From NCBI RefSeq assembly GCF_012911975.1, contig NZ_SMDQ01000020.1:1-64000 (forward strand): DNA of 64,000 nucleotides, given 5' to 3'. Origin of the DNA: Nodosilinea sp. P-1105. Lineage in GTDB: Bacteria; Cyanobacteriota; Cyanobacteriia; Phormidesmidales; Phormidesmidaceae. Of this stretch, positions 23,011-33,667 are shown in pieces. The position numbers were made by a program, and so were the translations under genes. How positions within the stretch are numbered: the first letter of the stretch is position 1; each line of letters begins with the position of its first letter. The notes beneath the pieces are model-generated. The model was not told the origin of the DNA. It was given only the letters and a program-made list of their open reading frames with translations, and did no database searches.

Positions 23011-23600
23011 AGAAAGTGGCAGTTTTGCTTCAGAGCGACCTTAAGCTGTCCCTTGTAGTCGCGCTCTGAAATTACATAGGCGCCAAAGCGCTCGAGGTGG
23101 GGGTTCATCATTTGGGCGTCAAATAGACTAAATTGGCGCGATCGCAGGTGTTCAACCAACCGCACCATGGCCACCTTCGATCCCTCTGATATCCGAAAAA
23201 ACATCGACTCGCCAATAAAGGCTCCGCCAATCACCAAGCCCAGAATGCCGCCAGCTAGTTCGTCCCCCTGCCAGGTCTCAAAGCTGTAGGCCCACCCGGC
23301 CCGGTATAGCTCCCAGTACATTTGTTTAAGTTCACCAGAGATCCAAGTGGTGTCGCGATCGGCACAACCGTCGACCACCTGCTTAAAGGCTTGGTTAATG
23401 GCGACCCGAAATCGATTTTGGTTGAGCACCCGCCGCAGGGACTTGGGATAGCGAAAGCGATCGTCTAAGGGAATTAACGTGCGCTGACGGCTAGAGTACC
23501 AACCCAAATCACTGCCATCGCCATCGGCCATGAGGAAATAACCCTGGGAATACCCACGAATAATGGCGTCAAGGTCGTAATTGTATTTATAGATGGTCAC
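23007..23600 (-). CDS. aat: Leucyl/phenylalanyl-tRNA-protein transferase
   Basis: A 197-residue enzyme that adds Leu or Phe to proteins with N-terminal Arg or Lys, creating N-degrons for the ClpS/ClpAP (ClpC) system. Typical blocks: GYSQGYFLMAD, LGWYSSRQRTLIPLDDRFRYPKSL (split), TWISGEL, GWAYSFETW, GGAFIGESMFF and LFDAQMMNPHLERFGA. It is full length for the cyanobacterial type. Its stop codon lies inside the dispersed element copy A. Confidence 0.95.
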   Translation of the reverse strand: MTIYKYNYDLDAIIRGYSQGYFLMADGDGSDLGWYSSRQRTLIPLDDRFRYPKSLRRVLNQNRFRVAINQAFKQVVDGCADRDTTWISGELKQMYWELYRAGWAYSFETWQGDELAGGILGLVIGGAFIGESMFFRISEGSKVAMVRLVEHLRSRQFSLFDAQMMNPHLERFGAYVISERDYKGQLKVALKQNCHFL

Positions 23601-23742
23601 GGCGGTATATGTTCACCCATCAACAGGAATGCAACCCTCAAGCCTTGGTAATGTTGTGATACATTCTGTTTGCCATGGCTGCTAGGATGTCCCTAACATT
23701 GTGTCAAACTTTTGAATATCTCTATCTTTTGCAAAGTGGCCT

Positions 23743-24135
23743 ATGCATGATCCCCTGAGCCCAGTGACATTGCCTGCCCCCGAAAATGCTCAGCAAGAGG
23801 GGCAGTGGTTAGAAGCCGCTCTGCTCAGGTGGCTGAACGCCGAATATTTACCAGAACCAGCCAACCACGACATCGCCCAGCGGGCTTCCCAGGTATATGT
23901 GCGCCACCGCATGGAAGGCGAGAATGATGTGGGCTCTTTAGTAATGGCAATTTTGACCGAACTCCAAGCCTTTGATTTTTCAGATAGTTTTTATGGGGAG
24001 TTTACGGTGGCTAACGCTGTGGGCGATCTCTTGTTCGACAGCCTCGGGATTGATCGCTGCTGTGGGCGATCCACCACATTAGACGCGGCTGACACCCTAG
24101 ATTCTGCCCCTGAGCACTTCGACCCAAAAGATTGA
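23743..24135 (+). CDS. Hypothetical protein, cyanobacterial type
   Basis: A 130-residue acidic protein (DPLSPVTLPAPENAQQEG at the start, EHFDPKD at the end) with no signal peptide, membrane helix or motif I recognise. The central part (LNAEYLPEPANHDIAQRASQVYVRHR) is helical and well formed, and codon use resembles its neighbours, so it is probably real. Start ATG 23743. It is divergent from aat with 142 bp between. Confidence 0.7.
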   Translation: MHDPLSPVTLPAPENAQQEGQWLEAALLRWLNAEYLPEPANHDIAQRASQVYVRHRMEGENDVGSLVMAILTELQAFDFSDSFYGEFTVANAVGDLLFDSLGIDRCCGRSTTLDAADTLDSAPEHFDPKD

Positions 24136-24568
24136 AGCGATAGCCACGACGGCTCCCACCATGACTACTGTTGAGATTACACCTTGTTACCAGGCATCCG
24201 ATGCGTTGTGGAAGCGTGCGGGCTCCAGTCTGAGTCTGCGATCGCGGATCCCCTCGACGTTCATAAATATGACTGGAACCATACCTACCCTGGTGCGGCA
24301 AGTAGTGGACCAGCAGCTCCCCTTGGTCCGGCCCTAATAATGGTGAGAGGGGTAGTTTCCATAGGGCTCTCCCGATACCCGTCACCAGTCCGGTGAAGAC
24401 ACCAGTAACCTCAGGCTTAGAACCCGAGAAGCCTTCCAATCCGGCCTACGCCATAGCCTGTATGGTGCTACGGACTACCAGCTTTTGAGAGAGCATCTGC
24501 CAGTGCTCGCCGGTGTTATCAACATCCTGCCATTGGCCAGCCGGTTCGATAACACCGGTAATGACACC
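24136..24568. other. 433-bp gap with a short doubtful frame
   Basis: A 58-codon frame runs from ATG 24161 to TAA at 24335-24337 (MTTVEITPCYQ...LPLVRP), followed at once by a second TAA. A further fragment in another frame reads NLRLRTREAFQSGLRHSLYG near 24410-24470. I recognise neither. The region could be a decayed gene or non-coding. The 3' part holds the inverted repeat 24510-24558. Confidence 0.3.
24510..24558 (-). terminator. Inverted repeat 3' of glsF
   Basis: CCGGTGTTATC (24510-24520) is the perfect inverse of GATAACACCGG (24548-24558), with a 27-nt loop. It lies 11 nt past the glsF stop on the minus strand. No T-run; a likely transcript-end structure. Confidence 0.45.
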
Positions 24569-27500
24569 CTAGGACTGGGCCGAGCTCAGCACCTTTTCGG
24601 TAGCGGTGGCATCGGGGTTCGCCTGGGGGGCTTCCGCCTCAGAGGGGGGCACCACCTGCCAGAACCTAGGTAAGTACTCCTGCCAGTGGGCCAAAATCCG
24701 CTGGGCTTTGGCGCTGCCAGTGTGGGCGGCGTGGGCTTCGATCAGTCCTTTCAACTGAGCTTCCCCAGCGGGGGTAATCACCCGCTGCACCTTAACGATT
24801 TCGGGATTGACCCGCACCGGGAAGTCGCCAGCTTCGTCTAGAACGTAGGCCAAACCACCGGTCATGCCAGCGCCCACATTGCGGCCCACATGGCCCAGCA
24901 CCACCACCACCCCACCAGTCATGTACTCGCAGCAGTGATCCCCAGCCCCTTCAATTACCGCCTGGCCTTTGGAGTTGCGGACAGCAAACCGCTCTCCGGC
25001 GGTGCCCAGAGCATAGAGGGTGCCGCCAGTGGCCCCATACAGACAGGTGTTGCCGATAATCACATTGGTGGAGGGGTCATAGGCGATGCCCAGTGGGGGC
25101 TTGACCACGATTTCGCCGCCATGCATGCCTTTGCCCACATAGTCGTTGGCTTCTCCCACCAGCGTCAGGGTCATGCCTGGCAGGTTAAAGGCGCCAAAGC
25201 TTTGGCCAGCACTGCCGGTAAAGGTAAGGTTGAGCTGCCCCTCAAAGCCAGCATTACCATACTTTTCAGCAATTACCCCGGCGATTCGAGCGCCAACGGT
25301 GCGATCGGTATTGATCACCTGCACGGACTGGGTGACACTGCCTTGGGTTTGGATTGCCTGCTGAATCACGGCATCCGCCAGGAGCTGGTCATCTAGCACC
25401 GGACCGTTGCTGTGGACCGCTTCGTGGTTTAGCCAAGTGCGATTTTCCTTGACATCGGGTAAGTCAATCAGGGTGGTCAAATCTAGGGCCTTGGTTTTGG
25501 CCAGGGTAACCTCGGTTCGAGGAGCGAGCAGATCAGTCCGGCCGACGATCTCGGTCAGCGAGCGATAGCCCAGGCGAGCCAGCAGCGATCGCACCTCTTG
25601 GGCCACAAAGTAAAAGAAGTTGACCACATGTTCCGGAATGCCGGTAAACCGCTGACGCAGTTCCTCTTTCTGGGTGGCCACACCGACAGGGCAGTTGTTG
25701 GTATGGCAGACCCGGGCCATGATACAACCTTCGGCGATCATAGCAATGGAGCCAAAGCCGAATTCTTCGGCCCCCATCAGCGCTCCCATCACCACATCCC
25801 AGCCGGTTTTGAGGCCGCCATCGACTCGCAGGGTAACGCGATCGCGCAGCTCGTTATCCATTAGCACCTTGTGCACTTCGGTCAGGCCCAATTCCCAAGA
25901 CACCCCGGCATGCTTAATCGAGCTCAGGGGCGACGCGCCAGTCCCCCCATCGTGCCCCGATACTTGAATCACATCGGCGTTGGCTTTGGCCACCCCGGCG
26001 GCAATGGTACCAATGCCCACCTCAGACACCAGTTTCACCGATACGCCCGCCTTGGGGTTGATCTGGTGCAGGTCGAAGATCAACTGGGCCAGATCTTCAA
26101 TGGAGTAGATGTCGTGGTGGGGCGGTGGTGAAATCAGCGGCACCCCAGGCTTAGAGCGGCGTAACATGGCAATGTAAGGGCTCACCTTCTTGCCCGGCAG
26201 CTGGCCCCCCTCCCCAGGCTTAGCCCCCTGGGCTAGCTTAATTTCGATTTGCTTGGCATGCATCAGGTATTCCGGGGTCACCCCAAATCGACCCGAGGCC
26301 ACCTGCTTAATCGCCGAGCTAGCGGTATCGCCATTCTTTAGCCCCTGCAAGTGAGGGAAGGTGGGCGACTGGCCGTCCCCATCCACATCCGAGAGCACCT
26401 TAAACCGAACCGGGTCTTCCCCCCCTTCCCCAGAGTTGGACTTACCGCCAATGCGGTTCATGGCAATGGCCAACACCTCATGGGCCTCCCGAGACAGTGC
26501 CCCCAAGGACATGCCGCCGGTACAGAATCGCTCCATAATTGCTTGTACCGATTCCACTTGGTCCAGGGAAATCGGTTGGCGATCGCTGTTGAAGTCCAGC
26601 AGATCCCGCAGGGCGGTCACCGGGCGATTTTCCAGCTGGTCCTTGTACACCTGGTAATGGTCATACTCACCCTCCTTCAGGGCCTTATGCAGCAGCTTGG
26701 TCATGGCTGGGTTGTTCATGTGGTACTCGCCGCTGGGTCGAGACTGCACAAAGCCCATATTTTGTAGCCGCTTCGAGGTCAGTTCTGGGAAGGCTCGCTG
26801 GTGGAAGCTGACGGTTTCTTGGGCCAGGTCCGCCAGGGACAGTCCCCCCAAGCGGGAGGTGGTGCCCCGGAAGGCCAGCTCCAGCAGGTCAGGGCCAATG
26901 CCAATCGCCTCAAAAATCTGCGCCCCTTGGTAGCTGGTAATCAAGGAGATGCCCATCTTGGAGAGAATCTTCAGCAGCCCCGCTTCCACCGCTTTGCGGA
27001 AATTGTCCTGGGCTCCATTTAGGGTGGTTACGGGCAGTTTGCCGGTCTCCATTAATTTTTGGGTACGGCTGTCAGCCCACCAATGGCGCACCGATTCTAG
27101 GGCCAGGTAGGGACAAATGGCGCTGACCCCATAGCCAATCAGGCAGGCAAAGTGGTGGGTACTCCAGCACTGGGCTGTGTCCACCACCAGGGAGGTGTGC
27201 AGGCGTAGACCATTGCGAATCAAGTGGTGGTGCACCGCGCCGACGGCCAGCAGGGGTGGAATGTAGCTGGTCTCAGCGGATAGGACAGTAGCCTGACCCT
27301 GACGATCCACGCGATCGCTCAGCACCAGAATCGTCTTACCGGCCTTCACCGCCGCATCGGCTTGCTCACACAAGCGGTCCACCGCTTGCTCTAGACCAGC
27401 GGGGCCAGCGGCAATGGAGTAAAGGGTCGAGAGGGTGGCCGTGGCAAAGCCCGACTGGTGAATCTGCTCTAGCTCGACCTCGTTAATCACTGGGCTTTCC

Positions 27501-29266
27501 AGGCGCAGCAGCCGGGCATACTTCGGCTTCTCGTCCAGTAGGTTACCTCGGGCCCCCAATTGGGTGGTCAAGGACATCACCAGCCGCTCCCGCAGGGGGT
27601 CAATGGCCGGATTGGTTACCTGGGCAAACCGTTGCTTAAAGTAGTCGTACAGCAGGTGGGGCTTCTCGGATAGAACCGCCAGAGGGATGTCATCACCCAT
27701 GCAGTAGGTGGGCTCTTTGCCCTGGGCCGCCATATCCTGAATAATCATGTCCACGTCTTCGGCGGTGTAGCCAAAGGCGCTTTGCTGCTGGAGTAACTCA
27801 TGGCCGCTGTAGGCCGTTTTCTCAGTGAATAGCTGGGGTTGAATGCTGACCCGATTATCCTGTAGCCACTGGCCATAGGGGTGCCGGGTGGCCACCCGTT
27901 GCTTGATGGCCCAATTTTTCAGAATTTCATGGGAGTGGAGGTTCACTGCGATCATCTGCCCTGGCCCTAGGCGACCCTTCTCCACAATCCGCTCTGGAGC
28001 CACATCCAGCACTCCCGCTTCCGATGACACCATCAACAGGCCATCGTCAGTGATCACATAGCGGGCCGGGCGCAGGCCGTTGCGGTCTAGGGTGGCTCCC
28101 ACCTGGGTGCCATCGCTGAACACAATCAGGGCGGGGCCATCCCAGGGCTCTTGCAGGCCGCTGTAGTATTCGTAAAAATCGGTGATTTCTGGGTACGGAT
28201 CTAGATCGGGCTGGTTGTTGTAGGCCTCGGGCACCATCATCATCAGGGCCTCTTGGGGCGATCGCCCCGATCGCACCAGCAGTTCCATCACGTTGTCGAG
28301 GTTGGCCGAATCGCTATTTTCAGCATTGACAATCGGTTTTAGGACCTCAAAGCGATCGCCCCACACCCCATGAGACAAATCTTCCTGACGGGCCATCATC
28401 CAGTTGATATTGCCCACCAGGGTATTGATTTCACCGTTGTGGCCCAGCAGCCGCATCGGGTGGGCCAGGGGCCACTTGGGCATGGTATTGGTGCTGAAAC
28501 GGCGGTGGTACACCGCAAAAGAACTAACGTAGTCTGGATCCCGCAGATCAGCATAGAATGCCGCCAGCACCGCCGACCGCACCATACCTTTATAGACAAT
28601 GGTGCGGCAGGAACAGGAGCACACGTAAAACTCCTGCAGGCCAGCCACCACCGCTGGATCGAGGCTGTCCGGCTGCTGAACCGCCTCAGCCACCAGGTGC
28701 AAGACCTGTCGCCGTACCAAGTATAGACGCCGCTCCAGCTCTTCCCCGGTGGCCGTAGCCGAGGCCATAATCAGCTGCTCAATCTGAGGCTGATACTGCT
28801 TGGCTAAGCTGCCCAGCACCTCGGGGTGGACTGGCACCTGCCGCCAGCCCACCACCGTCAGCCCTTCAGCCTGCACCACCTGGTTAAAGGTGTCGCGAAT
28901 AAACGCGGCTGCTCCATCCTGGTTGGGCAGAAAGATCATCGCCACCCCGGTTTGCTCGGTAGCCAGCGGTGCCTGGCCCTGATCGGCTGCCCAGCGGTTG
29001 AGCACGGCCCAGGGAATCGCGGTCATCACCCCAGCCCCGTCCCCAGAATCCTGGTCTGCACAGCACCCGCCTCGATGTTCCATACAATCGAGGGCCACCA
29101 GAGCCTGGGCTACCAAGTCGTGGCTGGCACGATTCTGCTGGTCGGCCAGAAACCCAACCCCGCAGGCGTCCCGCTCTTCAACCAGCCACTTAGGTCCCCA
29201 GTTTGGCCAGGTAGAACGCTCTTGGTGTAAGGGTTGGTGACGGTGATTCACTGGTGTATTTCCCAT
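24569..29266 (-). CDS. glsF: Glutamate synthase, ferredoxin-type large subunit
   Basis: A 1,565-residue enzyme making two glutamates from glutamine and 2-oxoglutarate, the second step of ammonium assimilation (GS-GOGAT). The first 34 residues are a propeptide before the glutaminase nucleophile Cys35 (ACGVGFLAD). The order is glutaminase, central domain, FMN/2-oxoglutarate barrel and C-terminal GXGXG helix. The 3Fe-4S cysteines are Cys1181, Cys1187 and Cys1192 ([12 protein letters not shown]). No small NAD(P)H subunit (gltD) is adjacent, which favours the ferredoxin type, although the NADH type (gltB) is similar in length and cannot be fully excluded. Confidence 0.93.
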   Translation of the reverse strand: MGNTPVNHRHQPLHQERSTWPNWGPKWLVEERDACGVGFLADQQNRASHDLVAQALVALDCMEHRGGCCADQDSGDGAGVMTAIPWAVLNRWAADQGQAPLATEQTGVAMIFLPNQDGAAAFIRDTFNQVVQAEGLTVVGWRQVPVHPEVLGSLAKQYQPQIEQLIMASATATGEELERRLYLVRRQVLHLVAEAVQQPDSLDPAVVAGLQEFYVCSCSCRTIVYKGMVRSAVLAAFYADLRDPDYVSSFAVYHRRFSTNTMPKWPLAHPMRLLGHNGEINTLVGNINWMMARQEDLSHGVWGDRFEVLKPIVNAENSDSANLDNVMELLVRSGRSPQEALMMMVPEAYNNQPDLDPYPEITDFYEYYSGLQEPWDGPALIVFSDGTQVGATLDRNGLRPARYVITDDGLLMVSSEAGVLDVAPERIVEKGRLGPGQMIAVNLHSHEILKNWAIKQRVATRHPYGQWLQDNRVSIQPQLFTEKTAYSGHELLQQQSAFGYTAEDVDMIIQDMAAQGKEPTYCMGDDIPLAVLSEKPHLLYDYFKQRFAQVTNPAIDPLRERLVMSLTTQLGARGNLLDEKPKYARLLRLESPVINEVELEQIHQSGFATATLSTLYSIAAGPAGLEQAVDRLCEQADAAVKAGKTILVLSDRVDRQGQATVLSAETSYIPPLLAVGAVHHHLIRNGLRLHTSLVVDTAQCWSTHHFACLIGYGVSAICPYLALESVRHWWADSRTQKLMETGKLPVTTLNGAQDNFRKAVEAGLLKILSKMGISLITSYQGAQIFEAIGIGPDLLELAFRGTTSRLGGLSLADLAQETVSFHQRAFPELTSKRLQNMGFVQSRPSGEYHMNNPAMTKLLHKALKEGEYDHYQVYKDQLENRPVTALRDLLDFNSDRQPISLDQVESVQAIMERFCTGGMSLGALSREAHEVLAIAMNRIGGKSNSGEGGEDPVRFKVLSDVDGDGQSPTFPHLQGLKNGDTASSAIKQVASGRFGVTPEYLMHAKQIEIKLAQGAKPGEGGQLPGKKVSPYIAMLRRSKPGVPLISPPPHHDIYSIEDLAQLIFDLHQINPKAGVSVKLVSEVGIGTIAAGVAKANADVIQVSGHDGGTGASPLSSIKHAGVSWELGLTEVHKVLMDNELRDRVTLRVDGGLKTGWDVVMGALMGAEEFGFGSIAMIAEGCIMARVCHTNNCPVGVATQKEELRQRFTGIPEHVVNFFYFVAQEVRSLLARLGYRSLTEIVGRTDLLAPRTEVTLAKTKALDLTTLIDLPDVKENRTWLNHEAVHSNGPVLDDQLLADAVIQQAIQTQGSVTQSVQVINTDRTVGARIAGVIAEKYGNAGFEGQLNLTFTGSAGQSFGAFNLPGMTLTLVGEANDYVGKGMHGGEIVVKPPLGIAYDPSTNVIIGNTCLYGATGGTLYALGTAGERFAVRNSKGQAVIEGAGDHCCEYMTGGVVVVLGHVGRNVGAGMTGGLAYVLDEAGDFPVRVNPEIVKVQRVITPAGEAQLKGLIEAHAAHTGSAKAQRILAHWQEYLPRFWQVVPPSEAEAPQANPDATATEKVLSSAQS

Positions 29267-29766
29267 GGGATAGCAGCGACTTACTTAAACGTGGATGGAC
29301 AGAACGCACCGGTAGAAGCAACCGTGCGTGGAGACAAAATTAGCGCCTCTGAGACCAGGCTCAAGGCCAGACATGAACCGATACGAATCATCCCCGCCGG
29401 GCACAACGGACACAATCGGCAACTTCCCGCAATATTTGATCGTCGATGGAGAGATACCGCGTAGGCCAATCTATTGGCCTGCCTAAGTCCATCACCATAT
29501 TGCGTCTGATGTAGACCGGGCATCTGTGTTACGAGATACTCGATCTGTTATCAATCCTTATTAATTAGTGTACAAACCTTATCACTAATTTACCGGTTCC
29601 CCAGCCCATAGCGGTCATTCTCGCCGTGAAAAAGTGCTGTTGTTCAACATTTCTTGAGCAAATCGATCACGGCGACCATAAGATTGTGGGTTATGTTCCA
29701 GGCCCCGTTAGGTCCAATTTAGGATCTGGTGCTGGCTCGTCAGCAAGATGCTGGTACTGAGATTAT
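29267..29766. other. 500-bp divergent intergenic region
   Basis: Lies between glsF (minus) and the glycosidase-domain gene (plus). No credible frame, tRNA or long hairpin was seen. The stretch from about 29545 to 29600 is AT-rich and likely holds promoters. I looked for a clean GTA-N8-TAC NtcA site and did not find one. Confidence 0.4.
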
Positions 29767-31626
29767 ATGAAGGTTATAGCTACTGTGATGATCATGCCTC
29801 TTGCTGCCCCTCTGACTCGTGTTGTCCTGCCGTTCAGTCTTGCTTTAGTTGCTGTTGGGGGCGTTGGATCTGGGGGGAGCCGATCGGCCCTGGCCCAGGA
29901 GGCTAGCTCAACCCAGACGTTAACGACGCCCCCGGCCACTGAAATTCGGGATGCTCCCACAGCTATGTTGGCAGCGGCCCAAGTGGGTACGACGGTGGCC
30001 ATTAATGGATCTACCTTTTCAATGCCCTGGATGCAGGTAAATGGCCAAGTGGGGCTGGTCGACTACGGGGTGACCGATCGCCTAGGGGCCACACTGCTTA
30101 GCACCAGTAACCCTCAGGTGCAGCCAGTGCAGTGGTTTGCCGTCCCAGGGGCGAGCCCGATCATGCTCTCTGCTTGGCATCACAATGGCTATCGATTCTT
30201 GGATATTAGTCCCCTAGCCCAGGGGGCTGGCTGGACGGTGACCCCCCAGGGGTCTACCCTGGCCATCACCACTACTCCAGCCCAAGTGCAATCAATTCGG
30301 CGAGATCTCCAGCCAGGCCGCGATCGCATCATTTTGGACGTTACCGGTCGCCCTGCCGTACAGCTGAATGAGGGCGTAGAAGAACTCACCCTCACCCTGA
30401 GCGCTACCTCGGCCTCATCCCTGACTGCCCAGGCCAACACCCTTACCCAAAACCGGTCAGGAGGAATTGTCACCCAGGTGCAGGCCAACCCCGCCTCCCA
30501 GCGGACCGAACTGGCTGTGCGATTTACGGGTAACACCCTCCGCCCTCGGGTCCAGACGTTGCCCAACCAAGTGATTCTGGAGTTTCGGCCCGACCACTTG
30601 CAGCCCCACACTATTGCCTGGGCTCCGGGGCTGCGGTGGCGACAGCAATATATTTCGGTGGGTGGCACGGCTTTCCCGGTGTACTGGCTAGAAATTGCCG
30701 CCAACCAAGACCAACTCTCCCTTCGCCCCATCTGGGCCGATCCCAGCACCATGGTAGGTATTGCCCCCCTACAAACCATGGGGCAGCGCTGGCAAGCGAT
30801 CGCCGCCATTAACGCCGGGTTTTTCAACCGCAACAACCAGTACCCCCTTGGGGCCATTCGCCACAATACCAATTGGCTCTCCAGCCCGATTCTCAGCCGT
30901 GGCGTTATCGGCTGGAATGACAGCCGTTCGGTGGCCCTGGAGCGCTTGCACTTGAGGCAGACCCTAACCACTGCCAACGGCCGTTCTTTTCCCATCCAAG
31001 GGACCAACAGCGGGTATGTGGAAGCCGGTATCGGTCTGTACACCCCGGCTTGGGGAACCACCTATCGCCCCATTACCGGCAATGAAATCGTGGTTACCGT
31101 GGTCAACGACCAGGTGGTTAACCAACAAACCGTGACTGATCGCGACGCGGTGTCGATTCCCAGCAATGGTTACATCCTGGCCCACCGCTCCTACGCAACG
31201 GCAGCGGTGGCCCTAACCCCTGGCACCGACCTGGCTATCCAGTCCGAGACCCTACCCGCTAGCCTAGAACCCTTCCGCCATATTGTCGGCGGTGGCCCGC
31301 TGCTGATCCGTAACCAGACGATGGTGCTCAATGCCGAGGCCGAGCAATTTAGCCGCGCCTTTGCCACCCAGGCGGCCCCGCGTAGCGCGATCGCCACCAA
31401 TGCCGCTGGCGATATCCTCCTGGTCGCCGTCCACCACAGCCCTGCGGGGCCTGGCCCCACCCTCAACCAACTGGCTCAGATCATGGCCCAGTTAGGCAGC
31501 ACCAACGCCCTCAACCTGGATGGCGGCGGTTCCGCTAGCCTCTACTTGGGAGGTCGCTTAATCAACCGTAACTCCCGCACCGCTGGTCGAGTTCACAACG
31601 GCATTGGCCTGTTTACAGCCGAGTAA
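29767..31626 (+). CDS. Exported phosphodiester glycosidase (NAGPA/DUF2233) domain protein
   Basis: A 619-residue protein. It begins with a signal peptide ending near ALAQ (about residue 43). Residues 70-280 form an N-terminal part with copper-amine-oxidase-like/AMIN-like strands (GRDRIILDVTGRPAVQL). The C-terminal half is the NAGPA-type domain: AAINAGFFNRNNQYPLGA, IGWNDSR, HIVGGGPLL and the signature LNLDGGGSASLYL, ending VHNGIGLF. Relatives cleave phosphodiester-linked sugars, and bacterial members are linked to cell-wall or exopolysaccharide processing. Location should be periplasm or outside. The substrate is unknown. Confidence 0.9.
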   Translation: MKVIATVMIMPLAAPLTRVVLPFSLALVAVGGVGSGGSRSALAQEASSTQTLTTPPATEIRDAPTAMLAAAQVGTTVAINGSTFSMPWMQVNGQVGLVDYGVTDRLGATLLSTSNPQVQPVQWFAVPGASPIMLSAWHHNGYRFLDISPLAQGAGWTVTPQGSTLAITTTPAQVQSIRRDLQPGRDRIILDVTGRPAVQLNEGVEELTLTLSATSASSLTAQANTLTQNRSGGIVTQVQANPASQRTELAVRFTGNTLRPRVQTLPNQVILEFRPDHLQPHTIAWAPGLRWRQQYISVGGTAFPVYWLEIAANQDQLSLRPIWADPSTMVGIAPLQTMGQRWQAIAAINAGFFNRNNQYPLGAIRHNTNWLSSPILSRGVIGWNDSRSVALERLHLRQTLTTANGRSFPIQGTNSGYVEAGIGLYTPAWGTTYRPITGNEIVVTVVNDQVVNQQTVTDRDAVSIPSNGYILAHRSYATAAVALTPGTDLAIQSETLPASLEPFRHIVGGGPLLIRNQTMVLNAEAEQFSRAFATQAAPRSAIATNAAGDILLVAVHHSPAGPGPTLNQLAQIMAQLGSTNALNLDGGGSASLYLGGRLINRNSRTAGRVHNGIGLFTAE

Positions 31627-31793
31627 CTCCCAACTTTATCAGGACAACTTAAAGCCACCCTGCCCCAGGTAAAGACTCCATGTGGTTCTGCCCCTCAGCC
31701 CGTAGTTTTGCTGAAGTTCGCAGAATTCCCTTGCTAGACTTATGTCTGTCTAGAATTGACCTCTTGGGTGTCTATCCTGCCACGTCAGCAACC

Positions 31794-31816
31794 AACGACG
31801 ACAATTCGTCGTCGTT
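31794..31816. terminator. Hairpin between the glycosidase-domain gene and the cupin gene
   Basis: AACGACGAC (31794-31802) pairs perfectly with GTCGTCGTT (31808-31816) around AATTC. It is 168 nt past the upstream stop and 88 nt before the cupin start, so it could be a terminator, attenuator or operator. Confidence 0.4.
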
Positions 31817-31903
31817 CCAGTCTAGGCCCCTCGTTTGACCTTCAACTCAACCTAACGAACCAACCTAGCGACAGCGTTTATCGGCTTTAGGAGAATCACG
31901 ACC

Positions 31904-32323
31904 ATGCCCAAATTAAATGAAACTATTACACCGACAGCCTTAGCCTTAGCCGCTAACAACGGCCAAGACATTACTGAATCTGGTCTACGTCCTTGGGGTT
32001 GCTATACCGTCCTTGAGGAAGGGCGAGGTTATAAAATTAAGCGAATTGAGGTCAAGCCAGGGCATCGCCTTAGCCTCCAGATGCACCACCACCGTAGCGA
32101 ACACTGGATTGTAGTCTCCGGTACGGCCAAGGTCATCTGTGGGGATAACGAAATTCTGCTCTCCACCAACCAATCCACCTATGTCCCCCCCTGCACCCAG
32201 CATAGACTGGAAAATGTCGGGGTGATTCCCTTAGTCCTGATTGAGGTTCAAAACGGTGAGTATCTGGGGGAAGATGACATTGTCCGCTTCCAAGATGATT
32301 ATTCCCGGGTAGAAACACCATAG
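31904..32323 (+). CDS. Cupin-domain protein, mannose-6-phosphate isomerase type II-like
   Basis: A 139-residue single-cupin protein. RPWGCYTVLEEG, GYKIKRIEVKPGHRLSLQMHHHRSEHWIVVSG and PPCTQHRLEN give the metal-binding His/Glu set of the type II PMI cupin. In bifunctional ManC/AlgA this domain isomerises fructose-6-P and mannose-6-P for GDP-mannose synthesis; here it stands alone with no nucleotidyltransferase half. A short N-terminal extension (about 25 residues) precedes the domain. Isomerase activity is plausible but not certain. Confidence 0.9.
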   Translation: MPKLNETITPTALALAANNGQDITESGLRPWGCYTVLEEGRGYKIKRIEVKPGHRLSLQMHHHRSEHWIVVSGTAKVICGDNEILLSTNQSTYVPPCTQHRLENVGVIPLVLIEVQNGEYLGEDDIVRFQDDYSRVETP

Positions 32324-32348
32324 ACTCACCGCTTACCAGTTGTTTACC

Positions 32349-32455
32349 CTAGAACGCCGGTACAGAAACCCGGTTTCTGGGGCAGAAGGCCAGTCATGTT
32401 GTTAGAGCAGCGACGAAGAAACCGAGTTTTTAGCCATACTGTACCGATGCTCTAG
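32349..32455. repeat. 107-bp dispersed element, copy B
   Basis: Same element as at 22905-23010: CTAGAACGCC at one end, CAGAAACCCGGTTTCTG, then GAAACCGAGTTTTTAGCC, ending CTGTACCGATGCTCTAG. It begins 26 bp after the cupin stop codon. Confidence 0.85.
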
Positions 32456-32471
32456 CGCTCTCCCTAGGCCC

Positions 32472-32510
32472 AGGCCGTTGTTAGTCTTTATAAAAGACTA
32501 ACAACGGCCT
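32472..32510. terminator. Perfect 18-bp hairpin
   Basis: AGGCCGTTGTTAGTCTTT (32472-32489) is followed by a 3-nt loop (ATA) and its exact inverse (32493-32510). It is the longest perfect stem in the window. It sits between the cupin/element copy B and the Fe-S carrier gene. No T-run follows on either strand. Confidence 0.6.
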
Positions 32511-32599
32511 ATTGGTGTTGGTGATGATACACTCAAGGCAGCCTGATAACCTGATAAAACGACCCAAGGGACGACAGTCCCGCCGCTGACCTGAAAACC

Positions 32600-33010
32600 A
32601 TGATTCATCTTAGCCCCAGTGCTATCCAGGAGCTCAATCGCCTGCGGCAGCGCCAGTCCAACTTAACCCAGCCGATCTATCTCACCCTTGATCCAGGTGG
32701 TTGTGCCCAATGGGCCTATCGCATTAATGCCGAACCCCTATCAGATGGGGCCACCACCACCTTTGATTGTGGCAGTGGTCTGACCCTAGTCGTTGACGAC
32801 ACAGCCCTTGATCTGGTTAGAGGGCTCACCATCGACTACTCAGAAGACTTAATGGGAGGAGGGTTTCGCTTCACCAACCCCCAAGCCCATCACACCTGCG
32901 GTTGCGGCCACTCCTTCTCTACCACCCCTGAGCCTACCACTTCAGATTGCACGGCAACGCCCCCCCCAGCAACGTTCGAGTCCCATGACTCTATGGCTCA
33001 ACCAATTTGA
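32600..33010 (+). CDS. A-type iron-sulfur carrier (IscA/SufA/HesB-like)
   Basis: A 136-residue protein of the A-type carrier family that passes Fe-S clusters to apoproteins. It has GGCAQWAY (Cys35) and the C-terminal CGCG (Cys100, Cys102), the three expected ligands, around a beta core (LTLVVDD, GLTIDY). About 30 extra Thr/Pro-rich residues follow the CGCG motif, a non-standard tail. The gene lies 80 bp upstream of rpsL and may share its transcript. Confidence 0.9.
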   Translation: MIHLSPSAIQELNRLRQRQSNLTQPIYLTLDPGGCAQWAYRINAEPLSDGATTTFDCGSGLTLVVDDTALDLVRGLTIDYSEDLMGGGFRFTNPQAHHTCGCGHSFSTTPEPTTSDCTATPPPATFESHDSMAQPI

Positions 33011-33090
33011 CTAAAGAACTTTTTTGATGTTAGTATCAGAGCTTGTGAAAACTTAAATTTTGTCATCAGCCGTAGTGTTTAGAGCGTACT

Positions 33091-33465
33091 ATGCCCACGA
33101 TTCAGCAACTCATCCGGAGTGAGCGTCAGAAAGCCGAGAAGAAAACTAAGTCCCCCGCCCTTAAGAGCTGTCCTCAGCGGCGTGGAGTCTGTACTCGTGT
33201 ATATACCACGACTCCCAAGAAGCCTAACTCAGCTCTACGCAAGGTGGCGCGAGTTCGCTTGACCTCTGGGTTTGAGGTGACAGCCTATATTCCAGGCATC
33301 GGCCATAACCTACAGGAGCACTCCGTCGTCATGATTCGGGGCGGTCGAGTCAAGGACTTGCCTGGGGTTCGCTATCACATTATTCGTGGCACGCTAGATA
33401 CGGCTGGGGTTAAGGATCGTCGCCAAGGTCGTTCTAAATATGGGGCGAAACGTCCTAAGGGTTAA
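33091..33465 (+). CDS. rpsL: 30S ribosomal protein S12
   Basis: A 124-residue decoding-centre protein. [17 protein letters not shown] contains the lysine linked to streptomycin response in its wild-type form, and the loop [14 protein letters not shown] is intact. First gene of the str operon, with rpsG 202 bp downstream. Confidence 0.98.
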   Translation: MPTIQQLIRSERQKAEKKTKSPALKSCPQRRGVCTRVYTTTPKKPNSALRKVARVRLTSGFEVTAYIPGIGHNLQEHSVVMIRGGRVKDLPGVRYHIIRGTLDTAGVKDRRQGRSKYGAKRPKG

Positions 33466-33667
33466 ATGTCTTGAGAGTTAACACCCTGTAGCATGGGCTG
33501 ATTAGCTCCCTCTGTTGCCTTGCCCTGGTTGCGGGCTGAGGTAGGCTAAATCGGCCAGCCTAGGCTACGTCAGTTTCTAGTTTTATTGCTTTCCAAGCCA
33601 GTTGTCCCTGAGCGAATGGTCTCCTGTGACACGGCTACCCAAGTCTACATCGATTGGAACTTAAACC

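Noticed and set aside
24011-24439. 142-codon minus-strand frame 3' of glsF
   Set aside because: It overlaps the plausible plus-strand gene at 23743-24135, has Arg/Ser-rich shadow-like composition and no recognisable motif.
29267-29766. NtcA binding site upstream of glsF
   Set aside because: Nitrogen control would be expected, but no GTA-N8-TAC match was found by eye in this gap, so none is claimed.
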